The position numbers were made by a program, and so were the translations under genes. From Paraclostridium sordellii (GTDB lineage: Bacteria > Bacillota > Clostridia > Peptostreptococcales > Peptostreptococcaceae), in assembly GCF_000953675.1 (NCBI RefSeq), contig NZ_LN679999.1, positions 39,771-103,770 of the forward strand: a DNA stretch of 64,000 bases, written 5' to 3'. Position 1 is the stretch's first letter. Each line of letters opens with the position of its first letter. Shown piece after piece: positions 24,361 to 31,428 of the stretch. The notes under the pieces are model-generated. The model made no database searches. It was not told the origin of the DNA and worked only from the letters and a program-made list of their open reading frames with translations.

Positions 24361-24530
24361 AAAAAAGACTAATTCAAATGGTCTAGGAGAAATAAAATAC
24401 AAATTAGTCTTTTTTTATTAAGTTTTTGAAATATATAGTAAGATTAATTTAATTATATCAAATCCTTTACAAATTAATTATTTCACTTTTAAATAGTTTA
24501 TATTGGATATTTCTATTTAAAAATAAATAT
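24361..24530 (-). ncRNA. Leader/small-RNA family member E, upstream of usp copy 1
   Basis: Minus strand: AGAAATATCCAATATAAACT, extended -10 TTGATATAAT (hexamer 24452-24457), AATTAATCTTACT, then a terminator with AAAGACTAATT stem and an internal loop reading TCTCCTAGACCATTT. Same order and wording as members A (35451), B (36236) and C (50816). The RNA would end about 25 bases before the usp start. Confidence 0.65.
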
Positions 24531-25024
24531 GAATTTTGATATAATTTAGATATGATTCATATACATTAAATTTTCCTTAACATGAGGTGTTGTTTTTTAC
24601 AAAGAAAAAGAGATAATAGTCATTTACTATTATCTCTTTTTCTTTGTATATTAATATAATCCTACAAATTAATTGAATTGTATACCTAAACATCTATATA
24701 ATTTTCTATAGATTCAATATTTACATGATAAATTTTTTAGTTTTGTAGGGGGATTCTTCTACTTTAAATTATAAAAAAGGAAAAAATGAAAACTTTTACT
24801 TTTTTATTTATTTATTTAATTATATACATTAATAATTTCTATTTTATTGTAATCAATAACTTTTATATAATATTATTAACCTTTTTTAAATAAGTGTTAT
24901 AAATGTTTTTTTATTAGTAAGAAACAGCCGATACTATTTTTAGTTCTTATTAGTATCGGTTATTTCTTTGTTTTGTAATAAATGATCATTTTTGTATTAA
25001 TTTTATAAATAAGGGGATGATTTT
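24531..25024. other. Non-coding stretch with two terminators and short promoter-terminator units
   Basis: Hairpins at 24598-24648 (23-bp perfect stem with a 5-base loop) and 24921-24966 (CCGATACTA stem). Between them is a copy of the ACCTAAACA...TATAATTTT phrase also seen at 14750 and 15020, then TTTTGTAGGGGGATTC. No coding frame above 40 codons is convincing. Confidence 0.6.
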
Positions 25025-25189
25025 TTGAAAAGAAAAGAAGAAATTAAATTCTTAAAAATTCAATTGGATTTAATTTGTGAAAAACAGGGGCTATTTAGTA
25101 AAGAAGTTATAGATCTCAGCCAAAAGTTAGATTTATTAATAGCAATAGAGCAAAGAGAAAATTTAAATAAATTATTGTTAAAAGTATAA
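25025..25189 (+). CDS. Spo0E-like aspartyl-phosphate phosphatase
   Basis: The 54-residue product is MKRKEEIKFLKIQLDLICEK, QGLFSKEVIDLSQKLDLLI, AIEQRENLNKLLLKV. The two-helix layout and the signature SQKLD match the Spo0E family (consensus SQELD), which dephosphorylates Spo0A-P and delays sporulation. It starts at TTG 25025 with AAGGGGAT upstream; the ATG within that site runs into a stop at once. Single gene between non-coding stretches. A mobile element carrying a sporulation brake is functionally sensible but not proven. Confidence 0.75.
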   Translation: MKRKEEIKFLKIQLDLICEKQGLFSKEVIDLSQKLDLLIAIEQRENLNKLLLKV

Positions 25190-25318
25190 TAGTAGAAAAT
25201 AACTAGTTTCTAAACCAAATTTTAAGTGATAGTTACTAGTTATAGAAGTTTAAAGCTAAACTTTGATATAATTACTACTAAAATTAATGGGAATTTAAAT
25301 ATAGAAAGGTGTGAAAAA

Positions 25319-26110
25319 ATGAAATTTAAACAAATAATGCTAATAGGAGTAGGGGCTATTTTAGGAGGAGCATTATCTATAGCAACAGTAGTTAATGCGA
25401 ATCCAAGTATAGGAAACAATAGTATATCTGAAGTAAATTCAGAAGAAGCAAAAAAAATTATGTTAAACAAAGTTCCAGGAGCTAAAATTACTAAATTTGA
25501 GTTTGATTCAGATGGAAAAATAAAAAAATATGATGGAACTTTAATAAAAGATAATATTGAATATGAGATAGATGTAGATTCAAAAACTGGAAAAATTATA
25601 AAATTTGAGAAAGAAAACATTAGAATTGTAAAAGATACTATACTTAAAAATTCAACATCTCAAAAAAATAATACTTTCATAGGGGAAAATAAAGCTAGAG
25701 AATTAATGTTAAATCAAGTACCTGGTGCTAAAGTTATAAATTTTTATTTAGATAATGATAACACTCCAGAATATGAAGGAAAACTTATAAAAAATAATAA
25801 AGAATATGAAATATCTATAGATGCAAAAACAGGAACTATAGTAGATTTTAGTGAGGAAGTAATTAAAACCTCGTCTGCAGCTAATAAAAATAATGAAAAT
25901 ATTACTGTAAACAAGCCGGTAGACACAAACAATAATACTGTTAATAAACCTATAGTTAATCCAAATACTGCTAATAATTATTTTGATGATGACAGATACG
26001 ATAATGATATAGACGATAGACATGATGATGACAGATACGATAATGATATAGACGATAGACATGATGATGACAGATATGATAATGATATAGACGATAGATA
26101 TGATGATTAA
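25319..26110 (+). CDS. Secreted PepSY-domain protein with acidic repeat tail
   Basis: This 263-residue protein has a signal peptide (MKFKQIMLIGVGAILGGALSIATVVNA), two PepSY domains (SEEAKKIMLNKVPGAKITKFEFD... and ENKARELMLNQVPGAKVINFYLD..., each with EYEI-D-KTG-I), an Asn/Thr linker, and three 16-residue tandem repeats of the type DDDRYDNDIDDRHD at the C-terminus. PepSY domains often inhibit proteases or bind cell-surface partners; the Asp-rich tail may bind metal. ATG 25319 is chosen since AAAGGTG lies seven bases upstream and the signal peptide begins there. Promoter TTTGATATAATTACT is at about 25262. Confidence 0.85.
   Translation: MKFKQIMLIGVGAILGGALSIATVVNANPSIGNNSISEVNSEEAKKIMLNKVPGAKITKFEFDSDGKIKKYDGTLIKDNIEYEIDVDSKTGKIIKFEKENIRIVKDTILKNSTSQKNNTFIGENKARELMLNQVPGAKVINFYLDNDNTPEYEGKLIKNNKEYEISIDAKTGTIVDFSEEVIKTSSAANKNNENITVNKPVDTNNNTVNKPIVNPNTANNYFDDDRYDNDIDDRHDDDRYDNDIDDRHDDDRYDNDIDDRYDD
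25985..26110 (+). repeat. 48-bp tandem repeat encoding acidic tail
   Basis: Two full and one truncated unit starting GATGATGACAGATAC, each 48 bases, nearly identical; likely to vary in number. Confidence 0.85.
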
Positions 26111-26129
26111 TTAAATATATTTAATTAAT

Positions 26130-26220
26130 ATGCCCTTAGAATTCATTTATTTTCATTCTAAGGGCATTAACTTTATTAGAGATACAAACTTAGTCTTCAA
26201 AGTAAATTTTTAAGTCTAGT
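26130..26220 (+). repeat. Dispersed hairpin-tail element, copy after PepSY gene
   Basis: Hairpin ATGCCCTTAGAAT / ATTCTAAGGGCAT with loop TCATTTATTTTC, then TTAACTTTATT and the AAAGTAAATTTTTAAG tail. Confidence 0.8.
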
Positions 26221-26389
26221 TATTTTTACTTTCTAAAATTACATTTGATAATAGTTTACCAGCAATAATTACCATAGTTATAGATGTCAATATAGTAACA
26301 ATTAAAGGTATATTTTTGAATATTAATAAGTTCATCATTAGAAGAATTTGAATTAGCCCTGCCAATATTATAGCTATTTTATTTTTCAT
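26216..26389 (-). CDS. Small two-helix membrane protein
   Basis: The 57-residue product MKNKIAIILAGLIQILLMMN, LLIFKNIPLIVTILTSITMV, IIAGKLLSNVILESKNN has two transmembrane segments. AAGGAGGGTAAAA before ATG is an excellent ribosome site, which is why this short frame is accepted. No family recognised. It lies alone between a dispersed repeat and the next minus-strand gene. Confidence 0.6.
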   Translation of the reverse strand: MKNKIAIILAGLIQILLMMNLLIFKNIPLIVTILTSITMVIIAGKLLSNVILESKNN

Positions 26390-26493
26390 TTTTACCCTCC
26401 TTATATAAGAAACCTAAACTGTGTATTTAATTAATAATATAATAATTTATGTATAAAAATCAATTTGTTCCTAAAGTAAAATTTTAAGACTTG

Positions 26494-26757
26494 TTAATCG
26501 TAAGTTAGATTTAATGGTTCTATTACAATTTTATTTGATGGATTATAGGGCTGAACCTCAAATGAAACTTTTTTGGTTTCTGAATCTTCAGCATGAGGTA
26601 AAGTTTCAAATTTATAAGATTTGTTATATTCAACAGTTGGTTGATTATATTCAACATTTGAACGGGCAGAGTATGATCTACTTGCTAGCGAGATAGATAC
26701 AATTAAAAAGATTGATATAAATCCAATTATATTTATTTTTAACAAAGATTTATGCAT
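26494..26757 (-). CDS. Small secreted or membrane-anchored protein
   Basis: This 87-residue protein has one N-terminal hydrophobic segment (INIIGFISIFLIVSISLA) followed by a polar, Asn/Tyr/Pro-containing extracytoplasmic part (VEYNQPTVEYNKSYKFE...) with two YN(Q/K) repeats. AGGTATATAA-type ribosome site, moderate. No family recognised; probably exported. Confidence 0.5.
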   Translation of the reverse strand: MHKSLLKINIIGFISIFLIVSISLASRSYSARSNVEYNQPTVEYNKSYKFETLPHAEDSETKKVSFEVQPYNPSNKIVIEPLNLTYD

Positions 26758-26888
26758 TTATATACCTCCATATACACATGTTAGAAATGCTTGTCCAAAT
26801 TTTTATCAAATGATTAGTAATATGTATATGAAAAGACACTTAAGCATATGCAATTAATCCTTAAAAACTTATTTAAAGAGATCTAGTA

Positions 26889-26980
26889 AAAAAGCGCTTA
26901 AAATCCATTTATTTGGATTATAAGCGCTTTAACTTTATGTAAAATACATAATCTCTAAAGTAAAATTTAATTAATAGTTA
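26889..26980 (+). repeat. Dispersed hairpin-tail element
   Basis: Stem AAAGCGCTTAAAATCC / GGATTATAAGCGCTTT with loop ATTTATTT; the stem core differs from other copies on both arms together. Tail TCTAAAGTAAAATTTAA follows. Confidence 0.8.
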
Positions 26981-27055
26981 GTTTATTAGAAATTAATATT
27001 ATTAATTATAATAAAAAAAGACACACGATGTGTCTTTTTCACGAACATATATATT

Positions 27056-27256
27056 TTATAATACAGTTACGTTTTCTGCTTGAGGACCTCTAGCACCCTT
27101 AACTATATTAAAGTTTACTTGTTGACCTTCTTCTAATGATTTAAACCCATCAGTTTGTATTGCTGAAAAATGTACGAATACATCATTTCCACCTTCTACT
27201 GATATAAAACCAAATCCTTTTTCATTGTTAAACCATTTTACTGTTCCATTTATCAT
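27056..27256 (-). CDS. Cold shock protein, CspA family
   Basis: This 66-residue protein is complete and has RNP1 ([10 protein letters not shown]) and RNP2 (DVFVHFSAI) of the cold-shock domain, beginning [17 protein letters not shown] and ending [10 protein letters not shown]. It binds single-stranded RNA or DNA and acts as an RNA chaperone. A hairpin with ACACATCGTGT lies just downstream as terminator (about 27018-27041). A roughly 100-base leader precedes the ATG, usual for csp genes. Confidence 0.95.
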   Translation of the reverse strand: MINGTVKWFNNEKGFGFISVEGGNDVFVHFSAIQTDGFKSLEEGQQVNFNIVKGARGPQAENVTVL

Positions 27257-27585
27257 TAAAAAATACTCCTATGAACCTATTTCTAGGTCTCTATTAATTT
27301 ATTTGTGTATCGCTACAAGTATTATTATAGCACATATTATTAATAATAAATAGTCTTTTATTAATAATACTCTATATACTACTAAATGAATCTATAAAAA
27401 AAGCTCTTAGAACCTAGTTATTTGAAGTCAAAGGGCTGTAAATTTGTTTTTTATATAAAAAACTGTACATAAAACGGTATTTTTTATTTTAGGTATTAAT
27501 TAAAATATTTTTAAATACATTATAGAGCAATTAAATATGTTCATCAAATCATATGTTTTTCTGAACTCAAAATGTATTAAATAAA
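27257..27585. other. Non-coding stretch with a degenerate dispersed hairpin
   Basis: Holds the leader and promoter of csp and, at 27396-27440, a copy of the hairpin family whose two arms no longer pair fully (AAGCTCTTAGAA against TCAAAGGGCT). No gene seen. Confidence 0.6.
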
Positions 27586-27786
27586 TTACTTAATCTTATC
27601 TACCTTATCAAAATATATTGAAATCTCACCACACTTTGGACAAACACTAGCCCTTACCTTACCCTTTGTATCTGAAAAAACTCCACTTCCTTTTCCCAGC
27701 ACTACTGATGCGTAAGCTGTGAAATTTTCAGTCTTTAACATATACTCTTCAATCATAACTTCATCACATCTTAAACACTTTCTCAT
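27586..27786 (-). CDS. Small zinc-ribbon protein, second paralogue
   Basis: The 66-residue protein has CLRCDE at the N-terminus and VCPKCGEISIYF near the C-terminus, two knuckles of a zinc ribbon, with a central Gly/Val-rich segment. It resembles the gene at 21239 in size and knuckle placement. The ribosome site is AAAGAGGGGG. Function unknown; such proteins are common in clostridial genomes as nucleic-acid-binding or regulatory factors. Confidence 0.7.
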   Translation of the reverse strand: MRKCLRCDEVMIEEYMLKTENFTAYASVVLGKGSGVFSDTKGKVRASVCPKCGEISIYFDKVDKIK

Positions 27787-27864
27787 ACTATACCCCCTCT
27801 TTTTAGTTTTATAATAAAAATATAGTTCATCAATAGGTAAAAATCTATATTAGATTTTAATTTA

Positions 27865-28000
27865 ACAATTATTTAAAAACTTATTTAAAGAGTTGTAGTA
27901 AAAAAGCCTTTAAAATTCATTTATTTAGATTCTAATAGCCTTAACTTTGTTTAAAATACCTAACTATCCTTTAAAGTAAATTTTTGATACTTATTACTTT
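27865..28000 (+). repeat. Dispersed hairpin-tail element with conserved 5' flank
   Basis: The flank ACTTATTTAAAGAG is shared with 26866-26880 and 29060-29090, then comes stem AAAGCCTTTAAAATTC, loop ATTTATTT, and the CTTTAAAGTAAATTTTTG tail. Confidence 0.75.
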
Positions 28001-28137
28001 TGAAAACTCAATACTAAGTTAAAGTATTGATTTTTCAATTATGCAACTAACACTTGCTAAAAATCTATTGTCATTTTCTTTACAAATTTTATGTATATAA
28101 TCATAATTAAAGTATCAAATTTTTAGAGGGAGATTAA

Positions 28138-28464
28138 ATGAACTTACAAACAATAATAAAAGAAAATAGAAAGAAAAATAATTGGTCTCAAGATGATTTA
28201 GCTAAAAAATTAAATATTTCAAGACAAGCTGTATCAAAATGGGAAACAGGTGAATCTATACCTGATATAGATAAATTAATAATTCTTAGTGGAATATTTA
28301 GTTTAACTTTAGATGAATTAATTAAAGGGAATACTACAGAAAAAACAATTGTTTCAGAACAACAAGTTATTGTTAAAAAAGAAAGTAAAAAAACAATAAT
28401 TGATTTTTTATGTTATCACTGGTGGTTAATCATAACCATCGTATGGTATATATTGTTAAATTAA
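28138..28464 (+). CDS. XRE-family regulator with C-terminal membrane helix
   Basis: The 108-residue protein has an N-terminal helix-turn-helix (SQDDLAKKLNISRQAVSKWETGESIPDIDKLIILSGIFSLTLDELI) and, after a linker, a hydrophobic C-terminus (FLCYHWWLIITIVWYILLN). XRE regulators ending in a membrane segment are common in Firmicutes next to small membrane proteins they control. The following membrane-protein gene starts 21 bases later, so the pair is probably an operon. AGAGGGAG precedes ATG. Confidence 0.85.
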   Translation: MNLQTIIKENRKKNNWSQDDLAKKLNISRQAVSKWETGESIPDIDKLIILSGIFSLTLDELIKGNTTEKTIVSEQQVIVKKESKKTIIDFLCYHWWLIITIVWYILLN

Positions 28465-28484
28465 ATAATAAGGGAGTGAAGAAT

Positions 28485-29075
28485 ATGAAAATACCGTTTT
28501 TGCCAAAAGAGATTTCCATTCAGCAAGATAGATTTGATTTTATTAAAGAGTCCCGTGGTGGAGGTTTTATGCTAATTGCAGGATCTATCTTTTGGTTTCT
28601 ATCATTTGCTTTAACCTACATATTAAAACAAAACCAAATAGAAAACTTTTATATCTATGGTGGATTAAGTGTACCAATACTAGGTTATATCTTTTCAAAA
28701 TTATTAAGATTAGAATTTAGCCAGAATCAATATAGGTCTCTTGTAGCTTTTTCATCTGGAATTACAGTATGTTGCTTACCTATTTTATTTATAATAAAAG
28801 ACTTAAATAGTAACTTGATATTACCAATTTTATGTATAATCAATGCTAGTCATTTACTAATTTTATGTTGGGTTCATTTAGATTATTTATATGCTATATT
28901 AGTTGCATTTGGAGTTTGTATAGGGATTCTGTTTATCTATTCAATTCCTTATCAATATACTCATTTTATAGGTTTGATCTGGGGAATTATATCCTTATGT
29001 CTAGGTGTATATATTCATATTAATACTAAAAATCCATTACAGGGATATAAGTATATTATTATAACTAGTTCTTAA
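28485..29075 (+). CDS. Multi-helix membrane protein paired with the XRE regulator
   Basis: This 196-residue protein has about six transmembrane segments (for example FMLIAGSIFWFLSFALTYIL, VAFSSGITVCCLPILFII, ILVAFGVCIGILFIYSI). ATG 28485 is chosen because AAGGGAGTG lies upstream; the earlier ATG at 28410 overlaps the regulator. It resembles DUF-type membrane proteins of the YxxA/DUF7010 kind in length and layout, but I would not name a family. Likely controlled by the upstream regulator. Confidence 0.7.
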   Translation: MKIPFLPKEISIQQDRFDFIKESRGGGFMLIAGSIFWFLSFALTYILKQNQIENFYIYGGLSVPILGYIFSKLLRLEFSQNQYRSLVAFSSGITVCCLPILFIIKDLNSNLILPILCIINASHLLILCWVHLDYLYAILVAFGVCIGILFIYSIPYQYTHFIGLIWGIISLCLGVYIHINTKNPLQGYKYIIITSS

Positions 29076-29195
29076 AACTCGTTTAAAGATTACTAGTAAA
29101 AATGCCCTTAGAATCCATTTATTTGTATTCTAAGGGCATTAACTTTATTTAAAATATGTAATTATACTCTAAAGTAAAATTTAAGTTATAGTTAA
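29060..29195 (+). repeat. Dispersed hairpin-tail element, consensus copy
   Basis: Stem AATGCCCTTAGAATCC / GTATTCTAAGGGCATT, loop ATTTATTT, then TTAACTTTATTTAAAATATG and CTCTAAAGTAAAATTTAAG. It also terminates the membrane-protein gene ending at 29075. Confidence 0.85.
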
Positions 29196-29248
29196 ACTTA
29201 TATATAATTAATTTATAACTAACCTTTATTGATAGGAGTTGATAAGAT

Positions 29249-29554
29249 ATGAAGTTTATAATAATGATAAATGTTATATTAGGAATTTTAAGTATATTTT
29301 TGGGATATCAAATAAAGTTTAAGAAAAAGTCGAGTTTTATAAATAATTATAATAGTAAAAGCATAACCGATAAAAAATCTTACCTAAACTGGATTGGATG
29401 TTTAGAATTAACTATTGGTTCATTAATATTACTTATAACATTAGTTGGGTATATTATTAAATCTGTTTTATTTATAGCTTTTATGGATGTATTATTAATA
29501 GTAATTCTTATATTTTTATTGGTATTAATTGATAGGAAATATATAATAAAGTAA
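29249..29554 (+). CDS. Small membrane protein, DUF3784-like layout
   Basis: The 101-residue protein has an N-terminal helix (4-20), a polar loop (IKFKKKSSFINNYNSKSITDKKSYLNW) and two C-terminal helices (about 50-70 and 74-95). The loop with SKxxTDKKSY and the helix arrangement resemble DUF3784 proteins and the gene at 17595. A TATATATAATTAA promoter and AGGAGTTGATAAG site precede ATG. Flanked on both sides by dispersed hairpin elements. Confidence 0.6.
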   Translation: MKFIIMINVILGILSIFLGYQIKFKKKSSFINNYNSKSITDKKSYLNWIGCLELTIGSLILLITLVGYIIKSVLFIAFMDVLLIVILIFLLVLIDRKYIIK

Positions 29555-29559
29555 AATTT

Positions 29560-29660
29560 AAAGTTCATTGTTAAAAAAGCTCTTAGAGCCCAAATTAATG
29601 TACTCTAAGAGCTTTAATGTTATAACTAGTCCCTTTAAGTTATAGTTAGTAAATATATTT
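29560..29660 (+). repeat. Dispersed hairpin-tail element, variant
   Basis: Stem AAAAGCTCTTAGAG / CTCTAAGAGCTTT with a changed loop, followed by TAACTAGTCCCTTTAAG. Terminates the preceding gene. Confidence 0.7.
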
Positions 29661-29705
29661 TTTAATAAAATACTTGCATTTTTTTACAGAATTACATACT
29701 ATGTT

Positions 29706-29743
29706 AATATAGATATTTAACTAATTAGTTAAATATCTATATT
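29706..29743. promoter_or_regulatory. Perfect 38-bp palindrome, operator of sdpRI
   Basis: Each arm reads AATATAGATATTTAACTAA; the centre is AATT. It overlaps the start region of the sdpR promoter, 23 bases before the ATG, where an ArsR-type repressor such as SdpR would bind its own operon. Confidence 0.75.
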
Positions 29744-29766
29744 AAATAATTGAAGGGAGTTATTTT

Positions 29767-30024
29767 ATGAGTAAAGCATTTAAGGCTTTAAGCGATAAAA
29801 CAAGAAGAGAAATATTAAAATTGCTTAATAATAAAGATATGAGTGCAGGTGAAATAGCCGAACATTTTGATATATCTAAGCCGTCAATATCAAAGCATTT
29901 AGATATTTTAAGAGAAGCAGAGCTTATAAGTTCTGAAAAGAAGGGGCAATTTGTAATTTATTCTATAAATACTTCTGTAATTCAAGAGGTTCTTGGAAAC
30001 TTCTTAGAAATATTCAAAAAATAA
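29767..30024 (+). CDS. sdpR: ArsR-family repressor SdpR-like
   Basis: This 85-residue winged-helix protein, MSKAFKALSDKTRREILKLL, SAGEIAEHFDISKPSISKHLDILREAELISSEKKGQF, closely matches SdpR of Bacillus subtilis, the autorepressor of sdpRI. No metal-binding cysteines, as in SdpR. It sits 15 bases before the sdpI-like gene with a perfect palindromic operator upstream. In B. subtilis, SdpI senses the SDP toxin, sequesters SdpR and gives immunity; the same circuit is expected here. Confidence 0.85.
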   Translation: MSKAFKALSDKTRREILKLLNNKDMSAGEIAEHFDISKPSISKHLDILREAELISSEKKGQFVIYSINTSVIQEVLGNFLEIFKK

Positions 30025-30039
30025 AAAGGGGGAAATATT

Positions 30040-30636
30040 ATGAAAAAAATTAACTCTACAAAAACTATATTATTAACCATATCACTTTTAATACTTGGTA
30101 TAGGATTTATAATGTCTGATGGATATATTGAAATTTTAATATTAGGAATTTTAGGTATTGTTTCTTTATTTTTATTAAATATTCAAGCAACAAATATAGT
30201 AGAGTTATCAGAAGATAATCCTAAAGTTAAAACTTTTAGATTTTTAAATATGTTTAATATATCTATTGTTATACTTTGTTTTATATTTGCTCTATCATTA
30301 CCAAATAATCAATTATCTATCACTGAATATAACAAAAACTTAGTTATTTGTTTGATGTCCGTATTTATGATGTTTTTTGGGAATTTATCACCAAAGATAC
30401 CTTTTAATAGGTATTTAGGACTAAGACTTCCTTGGACAATAAGAGATAAAGAAACTTGGAAGATTGCACATAAATTAGTAGGGTATTTATCTTTCCCTAT
30501 TGCAACAATAATGTTTATTGCATCATTTTTCTTTAATGGTGAGATAGTAGGAATTATTGGTATTTTAACTTGGATTATAATACCAAGTATATATTCTTTT
30601 ATATTTTACTCTAAGAAATTAAAAGGTTTAAATTAA
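30040..30636 (+). CDS. sdpI: SdpI-like membrane immunity/signal protein
   Basis: The 198-residue protein has six transmembrane segments and the SdpI motif NRYLGLRLPWTIRDKETWKIAHKLVGYLSFP in the second half. SdpI gives immunity to the SDP cannibalism toxin and traps SdpR. No sdpABC toxin genes are in the window, so it may protect against toxins of other cells or act as a stand-alone sensor. The ribosome site AAAGGGGG precedes ATG. A clean terminator follows. Confidence 0.88.
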   Translation: MKKINSTKTILLTISLLILGIGFIMSDGYIEILILGILGIVSLFLLNIQATNIVELSEDNPKVKTFRFLNMFNISIVILCFIFALSLPNNQLSITEYNKNLVICLMSVFMMFFGNLSPKIPFNRYLGLRLPWTIRDKETWKIAHKLVGYLSFPIATIMFIASFFFNGEIVGIIGILTWIIIPSIYSFIFYSKKLKGLN

Positions 30637-30666
30637 TAAAGTAATATTTTAAATAAATTTCAATTT

Positions 30667-30704
30667 AAAAAATCCAATAGATAATATTATCTATTGGATT
30701 TTTT
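30667..30704. terminator. Terminator of sdpRI
   Basis: A 17-bp perfect stem (AAAAAATCCAATAGATA) with a 4-base loop and T-run. Confidence 0.9.
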
Positions 30705-30946
30705 ATACATACTACACATATCTAGTATATTAAGTTCAAGTTTTTTTATATTTATCAAAATTAACTATTGATAATATATTAGGATATCCTTTTTGTTTTT
30801 ATGAAAAAAGATATATAAGATATAATTTTAATTAATTAAATATTATAACTAATCCCTAAACTGAAATTTTAAGAAGAGTTGATAAATACTTATTTTTGAT
30901 ATAATTTTTAATTGAGAAAAAATATATCCATTAAAAGGAGAATTTC

Positions 30947-31375
30947 ATGAAAAATAAAGATAAAATAAAAGATATTATAGGAATGGGTATAGTTGGAGGA
31001 ATAGTAGTATTAATAATATTTGGGATAACATTATTTTTTGGAGTAACTATTATATCTATTTTAGGTCTTAAATATGATAATCTATCAGTACTTGTTAAGT
31101 TCTTTGCTATCTATATGATTATAGGTATACCGTTGGATTTTATAATTGAATGTTTTTTGAAAGCAATAAAAATCCTAATAGGTTTAAGAGAAATTCAGTA
31201 TACTATGATTTATTGCTTAATAGATATATCTATTAATACAGTATTGATTGGAGTATTAGAATGGACCATAGATGGAATTGAATGTAGTTTATTTACTGCA
31301 TTGTTATTTTCTACTCTATCTTGTGTTTTAAGTTATTTTTTTAATAGGAAAGTAAATAACAATGATACTGAATAA
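30947..31375 (+). CDS. YrvL-like membrane regulatory protein
   Basis: The 142-residue protein has four hydrophobic segments and the pattern FFGVTIISILGLKYDNLSVLVKFFAIYMIIGIPLDFIIECFLKAI, which I associate with the YrvL family (regulatory protein YrvL, an anti-sigma-like inhibitor of a YvrI-type sigma factor in B. subtilis). If so, its partner would be an ECF-like sigma factor, of which two are in the window though far away. Promoter TTTTTGATATAATTT near 30893; ribosome site AAAAGGAG. Confidence 0.55.
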   Translation: MKNKDKIKDIIGMGIVGGIVVLIIFGITLFFGVTIISILGLKYDNLSVLVKFFAIYMIIGIPLDFIIECFLKAIKILIGLREIQYTMIYCLIDISINTVLIGVLEWTIDGIECSLFTALLFSTLSCVLSYFFNRKVNNNDTE

Positions 31376-31387
31376 TAAATAAATTTT

Positions 31388-31428
31388 AAAAATATAGATT
31401 AGAAGAATCCTTCTAATCTATATTTTTA
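31388..31428. terminator. Bidirectional terminator between yrvL-like gene and hydrogenase
   Basis: AAAATATAGATTAGAAG and its complement with a 4-base loop; it includes the hydrogenase stop codon. Confidence 0.9.

Noticed and set aside
26514..26696. Plus-strand 60-residue frame
   Set aside because: Antisense shadow of the exported protein at 26494-26757; no ribosome site.
27259..27300. TGAACC upstream of the cold shock gene region on the plus strand
   Set aside because: No NTCTTA-like sequence at 16-17 bases and no gene in the right orientation.
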